64,000 bases of DNA. It comes from VRUE01 sp963701265 (GTDB lineage: Bacteria; Actinomycetota; Thermoleophilia; Solirubrobacterales; 70-9). Positions 55,860 to 64,000 of the stretch are shown here, in pieces. Numbering within the stretch: position 1 is the stretch's first letter; each line of letters opens with the position of its first letter. A model generated the notes under the pieces. It did no database searches. It saw nothing but the letters and a program-made list of their open reading frames with translations, and was not told the origin of the DNA. The DNA lies in contig OY969581.1 of NCBI GenBank assembly GCA_963701265.1, positions 62,001 to 126,000 of the forward strand, written 5' to 3'. Both the position numbers and the translations under genes were made by a program.

Positions 55860-56347
55860 CCGAGCTCGACCCGGAGCGACTGCTTCGCACCCTCGTCGAG
55901 CATGAGGTCGAGTTCTGCGTGATCGGCGCCGTGGCCGCCTGGCTGCAGGGGAGTCCGGCGGTCACCCTCGATCTCGACGTGATGCCGCGGCGCGACCTGG
56001 ACAACGCCGAGCGACTTGCGGCGGCACTTAACTCGCTCGGTGCCCGCACCCTGGGCAGCGAGACCCCGTTGGAGCTGGAGGGCGCCGACTTCCTTGGTTG
56101 GCAGACGCAGCGGTTTGACACCGGCGCCGGTCCACTCGATGTCGTCCCGCACGCCGCCGCTATCGGCGGGTTCGAGGACGTCGCGACGATCGAGCTTTCC
56201 TTGGGGGGCTTCTCGGTGCGAGTGATCACGATCGACGAGGTGATCGCCTCGAAGGAGGAGCTGGGCCGACCCAAGGACACTGCCGCGCTGCCGGCGCTTT
56301 ACGCGACGCGAGAGGCACTGCGACAACGGCGAAAGTCGCGCGGCTGA
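55856..56347 (+). CDS. Nucleotidyltransferase-fold protein of the second module
   Basis: A 163-residue protein starting at ATG 55856. The NTase core reads VEFCVIGAVAAWLQGSPAVTLDLDVMPRRDLDNAERLAAAL, with GA in place of the usual GG/GS, DLD as metal ligands and a third acidic residue in GPLDVVPHA. SVRVITIDEVIASKEELGRPKD near the end matches the VVGLDDLIQMKLARG region of the first copy. The GG to GA change may affect activity. Putative toxin; the assignment rests on the paired HTH gene and the family. Confidence 0.83.
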   Translation: MTELDPERLLRTLVEHEVEFCVIGAVAAWLQGSPAVTLDLDVMPRRDLDNAERLAAALNSLGARTLGSETPLELEGADFLGWQTQRFDTGAGPLDVVPHAAAIGGFEDVATIELSLGGFSVRVITIDEVIASKEELGRPKDTAALPALYATREALRQRRKSRG

Positions 56348-56353
56348 GCAGTC

Positions 56354-56569
56354 TCAGGCGTTGCCGAAGGGTTGCTTCTGCGGTTCGGCAAGCTCGTCGA
56401 GAACGCGCTCAAGGTCAGCCTCGGCGAGGCCCGATTGCTCACTCGCGCGCAACTGCACCCGCGTGCCGAAGCCCTTCTCGGCCATCGTCACCTCGACGCC
56501 TTCGACGTCGGCGATCAGCTCCACCAGCTCCGGCTCAGACTTCATCAACGTGCGTGAGGCCTCGATCAT
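56354..56569 (-). CDS. Small hypothetical protein
   Basis: A 71-residue acidic protein beginning MIEASRTLMKSEPELVELIADVEGVEVTM at ATG 56567-56569; the open frame reaches to 56656 but that part includes the hairpin repeat. The pattern MIEASRTLxKSxPEL followed by a strand-rich centre (EVTMAEKGFGTRVQLRA) and helix (EADLERVLDELAEPQKQPF) looks like the two ends of an SRPBCC/START-type protein with the middle missing, so it may be a reduced or decayed form. That is a tentative reading. It converges on the nucleotidyltransferase with a 6-nt gap. Confidence 0.6.
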   Translation of the reverse strand: MIEASRTLMKSEPELVELIADVEGVEVTMAEKGFGTRVQLRASEQSGLAEADLERVLDELAEPQKQPFGNA

Positions 56570-56645
56570 TGGGGCCGCTTCCACCCCGATCTCTGTCTTC
56601 CTCCCCACCCTGGACACTTGGGCGGGTCCGTTCAGGGGGGAAGAG

Positions 56646-56703
56646 GATGCGCGCATCCGACATTAACCCCGCTCAGGTGTGGTCAATGTCGGATGCGCGT
56701 AAC
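56646..56703. repeat. Hairpin repeat copy A (58-nt unit)
   Basis: A 15-bp perfect stem (arms 56650-56664 and 56685-56699) with a 20-nt loop reading CCCCGCTCAGGTGTGG in its centre. The unit is present again, inverted, at 57588-57645 with about 88 percent identity over 58 nt. It contains the N-terminal codons of the nuclease gene; an alternative start ATG 56686 lies in its right arm, with AGGTG in the loop. Confidence 0.9.
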
Positions 56704-57618
56704 TACAAACGGAGTAGGCGGGCCTGGGAGCTGGCGGGGCGGCAGCATGGGGTCGTCGCGCGGCGGCAGCTGCTGGCGCTTGGGTTCAGCAAGAGGGCGA
56801 TCGAGCATCGGGTTGAACGTGGTCGGCTACATGTCGTCGCCCATGGCATCTACGCGGTGGGGTGGCCGAAGCTCACGCAGAAACGGAGGTGGATGGCAGC
56901 CGCCCTGGCGTGCGGGGACGACGCGGCACTGAGCCATCGAAGTGCCGCTGCACTGTGGGAGATCGGAACCGAGAAGCCGGGCGTGATCGATGTCAGCGTG
57001 AGGCGTCGCTGCGAACTGAGGCGGCCGGGCCTGCGTGTTCGAGGACGGCCGAGCTTGTCCGCCGACGACATCGTGATTCGAGACGGCATCCCGGTGACAG
57101 CCCTGGTGCTCTCGCTGGTCGATCTTGCCACCGAACTTGCCCCCTTTGGCATCGAGCGATCTATAAACGAGGCGGACAAGCGAGACCTCATCGACCCTGA
57201 GGCCCTGCGATCAGCCCTTGACGACTACGCTGGCGAGCCTGGCGTGAAGATCCTGCGCAAGCTCCTCGACAAGCGCACGTTCAGGCTCTCGGACTCAGAC
57301 CTGGAGATCCTCTTTCGTCCCATCGCAGCAGCGGCTGGCCTCCCGCTCCCGCTCACCAAACAGATCGTCAACGGCTTCGAAGTCGACTTCTTCTTCCCCG
57401 CGTTGGGCCTGGTCATCGAGACCGACGGCCTGCGCTATCACCGAACGGCCTCGACTCAAACGCGGGACGTTCGCCGCGACCGCGCCCACACCCTCGCCGG
57501 GATGACCCCGCTCCGCTTCACTCACTACGAGATCAAGTACAAGCCTTCCCGAGTCCGAGCGGAGCTCAGCCGAATTACCACCCACCTGACACGCGCATCC
57601 GACATCGACCACACCTGA
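56647..57618 (+). CDS. AbiEi-like wHTH plus DUF559 (Vsr/PD-DExK) nuclease protein
   Basis: A 323-residue protein. N-terminal winged HTH of the AbiEi antitoxin type (ELAGRQHGVVARRQLLALGFSKRAIEHRVERGRLHVV) and a C-terminal DUF559 nuclease-like domain of the Vsr/PD-(D/E)xK fold, with catalytic acids in NGFEVDFFFPALGLVIETDGLRYH followed by RDVRRDRAHTLAGMTPLRFTHYEI. Start ATG 56647 (GGGGGG 6 nt upstream) or ATG 56686; the first encodes MRASDINPAQVW from the hairpin repeat. The last codons (TRASDIDHT) and the stop come from the second repeat copy, the stop being in its loop. So both gene ends are made of repeat. Likely nicking or defence-related protein; target unknown. Confidence 0.85.
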   Translation: MRASDINPAQVWSMSDARNYKRSRRAWELAGRQHGVVARRQLLALGFSKRAIEHRVERGRLHVVAHGIYAVGWPKLTQKRRWMAAALACGDDAALSHRSAAALWEIGTEKPGVIDVSVRRRCELRRPGLRVRGRPSLSADDIVIRDGIPVTALVLSLVDLATELAPFGIERSINEADKRDLIDPEALRSALDDYAGEPGVKILRKLLDKRTFRLSDSDLEILFRPIAAAAGLPLPLTKQIVNGFEVDFFFPALGLVIETDGLRYHRTASTQTRDVRRDRAHTLAGMTPLRFTHYEIKYKPSRVRAELSRITTHLTRASDIDHT

Positions 57619-57645
57619 GCGGGGTCGATGTCGGATGCGCGTGTC
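57588..57645. repeat. Hairpin repeat copy B (58-nt unit, inverted)
   Basis: A perfect 23-bp inverted repeat (arms 57588-57610 and 57623-57645) with a 12-nt loop ACACCTGAGCGG. It is the reverse complement of copy A apart from seven mismatches. The nuclease gene stop codon (57616-57618) is in the loop. No T-tract follows, so it is not an ordinary terminator. Confidence 0.92.
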
Positions 57646-57676
57646 TGGGTTAGGCGGAGTCGCCTCTCGGAGGCGC

Positions 57677-59302
57677 TTAGAAGAAGGCGCCGCCCTTGTA
57701 TTCGCCGAAGACGTCGCGCATGGCGCCGCAGACCTCGCCGATCGAGGCGTCGGCGGCCAGGGCGGCGCGGATCGGGTGCAGGAGGTTGCCGTCGCCGCGG
57801 GCGACGTCGCGCAGGGCGTCGAGCTTGGCGTCGACGCCGGCCTGGTCGCGGCGCTCCTTGAAGGCCGCCAGGCGGGCGAGTTGGCTCTGCTCGGCCTCGG
57901 GGTCGACGCGGAGGATGTCGACGTCGTCGACCTGGTCGGTGACGTACTTGTTGACGCCGACGATGATGTCCTGGCCGCTCTTGTAGCGCTCGTGGTAGCT
58001 GTGCGCGGACTCCTCGATCTCACGCTGCATGAACTCCAGCGCCTCGACCGAGCCGCCCAGCTCTTCGACCTTCTCCATCAGCTCCCATGAGCGCGCTTCG
58101 ACCTCGTCGGTGAGCGACTCGACGAAGTAGGAGCCGGCGAAGGGATCGACGGTGTCGGCGGCGCCGGACTCGTGGGCGAGCACCTGCTGGGTGCGCAGGG
58201 CGATCCGGGCAGAGCGCTCGGTGGGCAGGGCCAGGGCCTCGTCGAAGCCATTGGTGTGCAGGCTCTGGGTGCCGCCGCAGACGGCGGCGAAGCCCTGCAG
58301 GGCGACGCGGATGATGTTGACCTCGGGCTGCTGGGCCTGCAGCGTCACGCCGCCGGTCTGGGTGTGGAAGCGGATCTTCATCGAGTTCGGGTTCTGCGCC
58401 CCGAAGCGCTCGGCGACGATTTTTGCCCACATCCGCCGCACCGCGCGAAACTTGGCGATCTCCTGGAAGACCTGGTTGTGGCCGTTGAAGAAGAAGGCCA
58501 GCCGGGGGGCGAACTCGTCGATCTTGAGGCCCCGCTCGAGCGCCGCTTCGACGTAGGCGATCGCGTTGGAGAGGGTGAAGGCCACCTCCTGCACAGCCGA
58601 GCAGCCCTTCTCACGGATGTGGTAGCCGGAGATCGAGATCGTGTTCCACTTCGGCACGTTCTGGTGGCAGTACTCGAAGATGTCGGTGGTCAGGCGCATC
58701 GTCGGCACCGGCGGGTAGATGTAGTTGCCGCGCGCCATGTACTCCTTGAGCACGTCGTTTTGGACCGTGCCGCGCAGCTTCTCCGAGGGCACGCCCTGTT
58801 CCTCGCCAACCAGCTCGTAGAGCAGCAGCAGCACCGCCGCCGGCGCGTTGATCGTCATCGAGGTCGAGACGCTGTCGAGCGGGATCTGGTCGAAGCAGAT
58901 CCGCATGTCCTCGATCGTGTCGATCGGCACCCCGGTGCGGCCGACCTCGCCGTGGCAGAGCGGGTCGTCGGAGTCGCGGCCGAGCTGGGTCGGCAGGTCG
59001 AAGGCCATCGAGAGCCCGGTCGAGCCGTGCTCGATCAGGTAGCGGTAACGCTCGTTGGTGTCCTCGGGCGTGGCGAAGCCGGCGTACTGTCGCATCGTCC
59101 AGAGCCGGTCGCGATACATCCCGTCGTGGATTCCCCGCGTGAAGGGCGGCGCCCCTGGCTCACCGAGGCGCTCCTCCAGGCCGGGCGCGACGTCGTCGGC
59201 GTCGTAGACGCGCTCTATCTCGATGCCGGAATCGGTGAAGACGCGCTCGTCGTCTGGGCCGACAACGGGGGCGATCGTGCGGTGGGTCTCTTCGGTAGCC
59301 AT
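57677..59302 (-). CDS. Methylmalonyl-CoA mutase large subunit (catalytic domain only)
   Basis: The 541-residue catalytic TIM-barrel chain of an adenosylcobalamin mutase interconverting methylmalonyl-CoA and succinyl-CoA. RLWTMRQYAGFATPEDTNERYRYL has the Tyr after RQ typical of methylmalonyl- rather than isobutyryl-CoA mutase, and PTMRLTTDIF keeps the Arg expected to bind the carboxylate. GSTGLSMAFDLPTQLGRDSDD, NTISISGYHIREKG and NIIRVALQGFAAVCGGTQSLHTNGFDEA are also typical. The cobalamin-binding domain (DxHxxG) is absent, so a separate small subunit must exist elsewhere. It teams with the carboxylase subunit at 53887. The C-terminus lies just beyond hairpin repeat B. Confidence 0.94.
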   Translation of the reverse strand: MATEETHRTIAPVVGPDDERVFTDSGIEIERVYDADDVAPGLEERLGEPGAPPFTRGIHDGMYRDRLWTMRQYAGFATPEDTNERYRYLIEHGSTGLSMAFDLPTQLGRDSDDPLCHGEVGRTGVPIDTIEDMRICFDQIPLDSVSTSMTINAPAAVLLLLYELVGEEQGVPSEKLRGTVQNDVLKEYMARGNYIYPPVPTMRLTTDIFEYCHQNVPKWNTISISGYHIREKGCSAVQEVAFTLSNAIAYVEAALERGLKIDEFAPRLAFFFNGHNQVFQEIAKFRAVRRMWAKIVAERFGAQNPNSMKIRFHTQTGGVTLQAQQPEVNIIRVALQGFAAVCGGTQSLHTNGFDEALALPTERSARIALRTQQVLAHESGAADTVDPFAGSYFVESLTDEVEARSWELMEKVEELGGSVEALEFMQREIEESAHSYHERYKSGQDIIVGVNKYVTDQVDDVDILRVDPEAEQSQLARLAAFKERRDQAGVDAKLDALRDVARGDGNLLHPIRAALAADASIGEVCGAMRDVFGEYKGGAFF

Positions 59303-59515
59303 GCCAACAGGATATGTGGGACCGGAGCATCGCGACCGAGCACCGCCATCGCCACGCCGCCGGACCCTGGTCTAGTTTGCTCAACTATTTAAGTTGCATT
59401 TGTGTGTTCCCTTCTATACCTTCGCCCGTACCGGAGCAGCTAGGACGCCGTTCCGGTTCGTGGACTCAAAGCGCGCATGGCGCCGAGCCATGCTGGAGGG
59501 GAAGGGGATTGGGAG
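59303..59515 (+). promoter_or_regulatory. AT-rich divergent promoter region
   Basis: The 213-nt gap between the mutase and the HDHGHN protein has an unusually AT-rich centre (59370-59425). It includes an inverted repeat CAACT-ATTTA-AGTTG, then TTGCAT and TATACC separated by 15 bp facing right. The -10 and -35 spacing is short, so the call is tentative. Confidence 0.4.
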
Positions 59516-60894
59516 ATGTCGCAGCTGGCCAGTCGCAGTGCTCCGCAGCTTCTGCCGCCGTTTTGGCCGGTCGATGACCAGCACGGCGTCGGCCACGTTC
59601 GCCTCGAGGGCGAGCCGCCGACCAACGCCGCAGAGGTGATGCCGCTGCTGCTCCAGCTCGCCGCCCAGAGCGACGCGATGCGCAGCCTGCAGAGCGCCGA
59701 GGGCGAGTGTCTCTCCGAGGGGGTTGCCTCTGTCCTGCGCGGCGAGATGGCCGAAACGATGCGCGAGCTGGCGGACCTGATCGACGATGAGAGCGCCGAG
59801 ACGGTCCGCCTGCGCGCAAAGAGCCTCGCCGGTGGGATCGAGCACCGCGAGATGACGCTCGATATCGCCCGCAGCGGCCCACCCCCCGCTCTGGAGATCG
59901 TCTGCGGGCCGCTCTGCACCTGGCGGATGAAGACGCGCGTCGGGCTGCACTCCTTCCTCGCCGCCGCCCGCGACGAGCCTCAGCAGAAGCTGCTGGACCA
60001 GCTCGACGACTCGCTCGAGCAGGCCCTCGCCTCGGTCGAAGCGGAAATCGACGCGGACGGGATGAGCGTGCCCTTCAAGCTGCCGATGAACGTCACCAAC
60101 CTGCTGATCTCAGCGGGCGAGGCGGCCGGCCACCCCAAGCACTTCGCCTACTTCATGCCCGAGGACGAATGGGTCGACGGGCTGCCGATCGAGGAACAGC
60201 GCACCCTCTACATGCGCAACGTGCACCTCGCGCGCTACTCGGAGATCACGATCCCGCTCGCCGAAACGCTGCTCAGCGGTCCGATGCGGGCAGCCGACGT
60301 GCCGATCGAGGACACCCTGATGCCGTGGATCCGCGGCCACGACCACGGCCACAACGTCGTCGTGCCATCCACTTGCTACGACGAGTGGATGGAGACGCTG
60401 GGGATCGAGCCCTTCATGGCGCTGCAGGAGGCGATCGCCGACGTCTACGGATTCCTGATGACGATCTCCGATCCCTGGCTCGCAGTCACCGGCGTCAGCC
60501 GCCTCGAGATGTGCGCCACGCACATGGCCGAGCTGCTCCACTACCTGCGGCGCGGCCCCAAGTACTACGGCGACCCCGGTGCGGCCTACGTCGAACTCAG
60601 CTTCCTCGCCGAGAACGGCTTCGTCGAGATCGACGAGAACGGGCGGATCAGCTGGAACGAGGAGGACTTCTGCCGCGGCATGGCCGCCCTGGCCAGCGCC
60701 CTCACCGAATCGACGGTCGGCGCCCCGGACGAGGCCGGCTCCGAAGCCTTCCTCGCCCGCTACGGCTGGCCGGCCGAGACGGCGGCGATGCGCACCTTTG
60801 AGGCGATGCGCCAAGAGCTGACCAACGTCCCCACCTCGATCGCCTTCTACCGCACCAGCGACGTCACCGTCGCCGATAGCGTTCCGGTTCCGGC

Positions 60895-60898
<4 letters not shown>
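59516..60898 (+). CDS. Unknown protein with HDHGHN motif, possible metalloprotein
   Basis: A 460-residue soluble protein starting MSQLASRSAPQ at ATG 59516 (AAGGGG 8 nt upstream). No signal peptide or membrane helix. The first 180 residues are helical and acidic. The second half contains MPWIRGHDHGHNVVVPSTCYDEW followed about 30 residues later by FMALQEAIADVYGFLMTISDPWLAV. Clustered His/Asp plus a downstream Glu/Asp suggest a helical metal site, in broad outline like HD-type or ferritin-like metalloenzymes. I do not recognise the family. It ends with a 4-nt overlap (TTAG) with the convergent UDP-glucuronate decarboxylase. Nothing in the neighbourhood fixes its role. Confidence 0.78.
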
Positions 60899-61842
<944 letters not shown>

Positions 61843-62020
61843 AGGCGCTGATGCTATCGGCCGCTCGAAGACGAGGCTGACCGGTCTGATTTGCGCAATT
61901 TGCGCCGATATCGCCCGATAACTCGTCCAGCAGGGGGGCGAGTTTCGCTTAGGCGCCGAGTTGGCTTGCCATGTTTTTGGCGGCAGATCTGAACCGGTGC
62001 AGAGGGAGCTGGGCGGGGAA
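61843..62020. other. Divergent intergenic region with small inverted repeats
   Basis: Between UDP-glucuronate decarboxylase and the sigma factor. It holds GCGCAA-T-TTGCGC (around 61891-61903) and AACTCG ... CGAGTT arms (around 61920-61947). No -35/-10 pair is convincing. Possible autoregulatory site for the sigma factor; low certainty. Confidence 0.35.
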
Positions 62021-63283
62021 TTGAGTCAGGGAGAGCAGGCAACGAAGGCCAGTGCCGCAGCGCGCAAGCGCGCCGCGGTCGAAATGATCGCCCGCTACGA
62101 GGCGGCCCTGCGGCGCACGGCGCGCCGCTACTCAATCGATGCCGAAGACGCGGAGGACGCTTACCAGCGGGCGCTGGAGATCGCCCTGACCAAAGCCCCG
62201 ACCACCGACTTACGCGAACTGATCCGTTGGACCCAGACGGTGACCAAGCACGAGGCGCTCGCGGTGCGCCAGAGTCGCGAGAAGCTGCTCGGTTACCAAC
62301 GAACGCGCGAAGGCACGGCGGAGGACCCGGTGGCGCTGCTCCCGTACCGAGGCGACGGCCCCGACGAGCAGGCCGAGCGCCGCGAGGAGATCGCCCGCAG
62401 CCGCGAGGCGCTGCAAGCGCTGAAGCCCGCCGAGCTGCGCGCTCTCGGTCTGCTCGCCGAGGGCTATTCCTACGTCGAGATCGGCGAGCGAACCGGCTAC
62501 AGCCAGACCAAAATCAATCGCCTGCTTGCTGAGGGCAGGGCCCGCTACCGCGCCATCGTCTCCAGCAGCGAGGACGGCAGTCGCTGCCGTGACCTGCAAC
62601 CGCTGCTCTCGGCGTTCTGCGATGGCGAAGCGGGGCCGCGCGAGGCGATCAAAGTGCAAGAGCATCTGCGGGCCTGCGCCCACTGCCGGGCAACGATGCG
62701 GACCTACCGCGCGGCACCGCGCGTGGCGGCGGCAATGCTGCCCCTGCTGCCTCCCTCGCGGTCGCTGCTGGAAAGAGCACAGGAGCTTGCCGCCAACCTC
62801 GGGGCGCGACTGCCGGGATTTGGCGGCGGCGAAGCAGTGGCCACCCAGGTCGCCGTCGCCGGAGGTTCGCGCGGCGCCGGCATGGCGGCGCTCGCGAAGC
62901 TGCTGACCGTCTGCGCCGGCGCCGCCGGGGGCGCGGCCGCGTGCGTGGCGACGGGCGTGCTTCCAGCGCCCGCGCTCGTCAACGACCCAGGCCCGAAACC
63001 GGCGATTGAACGGCAGGCGACCAGCGCGAGCGCCACGAGCGAAGACGAGGCGGTCGACTATCAGCCGGCAGTGCCGCCGGCTGAAGATCCACCCAGCAAG
63101 CCCGTGCATCAGCCCGCAGCGAAGGAGGAAGCGGCGGCCCCGGTCAGCGCCGAACCGAGTGCGGCGACTGCCGGTGCCATCGAATACGAAGCCCCCGCGC
63201 CCGTCGCCGAATCGCCGAGCAGCAGCGAAGCCGCGCCCGCGCCAAGCCCCAGCGGCTCCGCAGCTGGAGAGTTCGGCCCGTGA
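62021..63283 (+). CDS. ECF sigma factor fused to anti-sigma zinc finger and membrane segment
   Basis: A 420-residue fusion. Sigma region 2 (IARYEAALRRTARRYSIDAEDAEDAYQRALEIAL) and region 4 (LKPAELRALGLLAEGYSYVEIGERTGYSQTKINRLLAEGRARY) come first. Then a ZAS-type anti-sigma zinc finger (LQPLLSAFCDGEAGPREAIKVQEHLRACAHCRATM, with HxxxCxxC). Then one membrane helix (LAKLLTVCAGAAGGAAACVATGVL) and a 100-residue Pro/Ala/Glu-rich tail that should be outside. The layout predicts a sigma factor held at the membrane by its own anti-sigma part. Start is uncertain: TTG 62021, GTG 61997 or TTG 61961. Its stop overlaps the next exported gene (GTGA). Confidence 0.87.
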   Translation: MSQGEQATKASAAARKRAAVEMIARYEAALRRTARRYSIDAEDAEDAYQRALEIALTKAPTTDLRELIRWTQTVTKHEALAVRQSREKLLGYQRTREGTAEDPVALLPYRGDGPDEQAERREEIARSREALQALKPAELRALGLLAEGYSYVEIGERTGYSQTKINRLLAEGRARYRAIVSSSEDGSRCRDLQPLLSAFCDGEAGPREAIKVQEHLRACAHCRATMRTYRAAPRVAAAMLPLLPPSRSLLERAQELAANLGARLPGFGGGEAVATQVAVAGGSRGAGMAALAKLLTVCAGAAGGAAACVATGVLPAPALVNDPGPKPAIERQATSASATSEDEAVDYQPAVPPAEDPPSKPVHQPAAKEEAAAPVSAEPSAATAGAIEYEAPAPVAESPSSSEAAPAPSPSGSAAGEFGP

Positions 63284-64000
63284 GCAGGCTGGCTGTCGTG
63301 CTGGCGTTAGCGGCGGCGCTGGTCTGCCCGGCAGGGGCAGGAGCCTCCTTACAGCCCGTCGGTCTGCAGGTCGACGGCGGGGAAGACAACTGGCATCCCC
63401 GGCAGATGTTCGCGCTCAGTTGGAGCAACCCGGCGGGCATCGTCGCGGTCCACTATCGGCTGCTCGATCCTGGCGGCGCTGTCCTAATCGGCGATACGAG
63501 GCTGCCATGGGCAGCGAGCGCAATCGAACATCTCAGCGTGCCGCCAACGCCAGGCGCTTACACGGCCGAGGTCTGGCTCGAGGGCGGCAAAGGCGCGAGC
63601 GGTCCTCCGGCGAGCGCCACGCTGCGCTTCGACGATGCGCACCCAGGTGCGGTCGAGCCCCTCCCCTCCCCCGGCTGGATCGGCCGCTCGGCATTCCCCT
63701 ACACCGTCCACCTCTCCCGCCCGAGCGGTCCGCAGCCGCTCTCCGGCATTCGCGGCTACGCCGTCTCGACCGATTCCTCGCCGACGGGCCGCCCCTGCGC
63801 CGAAACCACCTGCAGCGGGGCCGAGGTCGACCTGCAGGGTGGGATCGCCGTCGACGCGCTGCCGATCGCCGAGCTTCCCGAGGGCCTGAACTACCTGCAC
63901 GCGGTCGCCGTCTCCGGTGCAAGGGTTCCCTCAGCGACCGTCGGCACGACAATCCTTCGCGTCGACAAGACCGCCCCGCTGACGCGGATCGAGGGTCTGA
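63280..64000 (+). CDS. Exported beta-rich protein, cut by right edge
   Basis: Begins at GTG 63280, overlapping the sigma factor stop codon; 240 codons are visible before the edge. Signal peptide SRLAVVLALAAALVCPAGAGAS, then beta-sandwich-like sequence: VGLQVDGGEDNWHPRQMFALSWSNPAGIVAVHYRLLDPGG, TPGAYTAEVWLEGGKGASGPPASATLRFDD, and a Cys pair in GRPCAETTCSGAEVDL. The repeated Ig-like wording (PxPGxYTxxVWLE; YAVSTDSSPTG) suggests several Ig-type domains. Coupling to the membrane sigma factor implies that it is its signal partner or a target. Family not recognised. Confidence 0.85.
   Translation, partial: MSRLAVVLALAAALVCPAGAGASLQPVGLQVDGGEDNWHPRQMFALSWSNPAGIVAVHYRLLDPGGAVLIGDTRLPWAASAIEHLSVPPTPGAYTAEVWLEGGKGASGPPASATLRFDDAHPGAVEPLPSPGWIGRSAFPYTVHLSRPSGPQPLSGIRGYAVSTDSSPTGRPCAETTCSGAEVDLQGGIAVDALPIAELPEGLNYLHAVAVSGARVPSATVGTTILRVDKTAPLTRIEGL

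Noticed and set aside
56646..57645. Integron gene cassette with attC sites
   Set aside because: The two hairpin copies are inverted rather than direct, and the GTTRRRY/RYYYAAC core sites of attC are not present.
57588..57645. Simple transcription terminator
   Set aside because: The stem contains the end of the gene and its stop codon, has no T-tract, and is repeated at the gene start.

Overview
The window is a high-GC chromosomal segment from an actinobacterium, most probably of the Thermoleophilia (Solirubrobacterales-like). The evidence is the high GC content, frequent GTG/TTG starts with 4-nt GTGA or ATGA overlaps, many start codons placed 6-9 nt after a -10-like hexamer (leaderless style), an actinobacterial-type fused 2-oxoglutarate decarboxylase/dehydrogenase, many TetR regulators, and very large exported proteins of a kind I associate with that lineage. 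No tRNA, rRNA, CRISPR array, insertion sequence or prophage was found. No stretch longer than 300 bases lacks a gene.

Layout. 0-6.6 kb: a partial exported decapeptide-repeat protein, a phosphotransferase, a histidine kinase with a single-domain response regulator, a ribbon-helix-helix/PIN toxin-antitoxin pair, a DEAD-box helicase and a quinone-type oxidoreductase. 6.7-24 kb, central metabolism and lipids: PfkB kinase, citrate synthase, three small unknowns, a UbiA-type polyprenyl-phosphate phosphoribosyltransferase, an alkyl-DHAP-synthase-like flavoprotein next to a two-domain fatty acyl-CoA reductase, a giant lipoyl-E2-E1 oxoglutarate dehydrogenase fusion, aconitase, an SDR, and a secreted NlpC/P60-like hydrolase behind a c-di-AMP (ydaO-type) riboswitch. 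24-29 kb: a polyamine ABC transporter operon (potA-potD-potB-potC), then an XRE/nucleotidyltransferase pair.

29-47 kb is a block of exported proteins. The core is a leftward run of six overlapping or abutting genes (46133 to 31414): two successive pairs of [beta-propeller + giant cysteine-module protein], then an NHL propeller and a small exported protein, with a PucR-type regulator 34 nt further on. A collagen-like protein with its own promoter and structured leader lies just upstream. 47-54 kb holds eight TetR-family regulators interrupted only by a Phd/PIN toxin-antitoxin pair and a 64-residue coiled-coil membrane protein. 54-64 kb: a propionyl-CoA carboxylase beta subunit and a methylmalonyl-CoA mutase large subunit bracket a small accessory island. 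The island holds a second XRE/nucleotidyltransferase pair, a small unknown, and an AbiEi-like/DUF559 nuclease gene enclosed by two inverted copies of a 58-nt hairpin repeat. Then come an unknown HDHGHN protein, UDP-glucuronate decarboxylase, and an ECF sigma factor fused to an anti-sigma zinc finger and a membrane segment, overlapping an exported protein that runs off the right edge.

How it fits together: citrate synthase, aconitase and the oxoglutarate fusion are TCA-cycle steps. The carboxylase and mutase belong to propionyl-CoA assimilation feeding succinyl-CoA. The reductase plus alkyl-DHAP-synthase-like pair suggests ether-lipid synthesis. The strongest candidates for undescribed biology are the duplicated propeller/giant-protein operon, the hairpin-bounded nuclease gene, the repeated HTH-nucleotidyltransferase modules and the TetR array.
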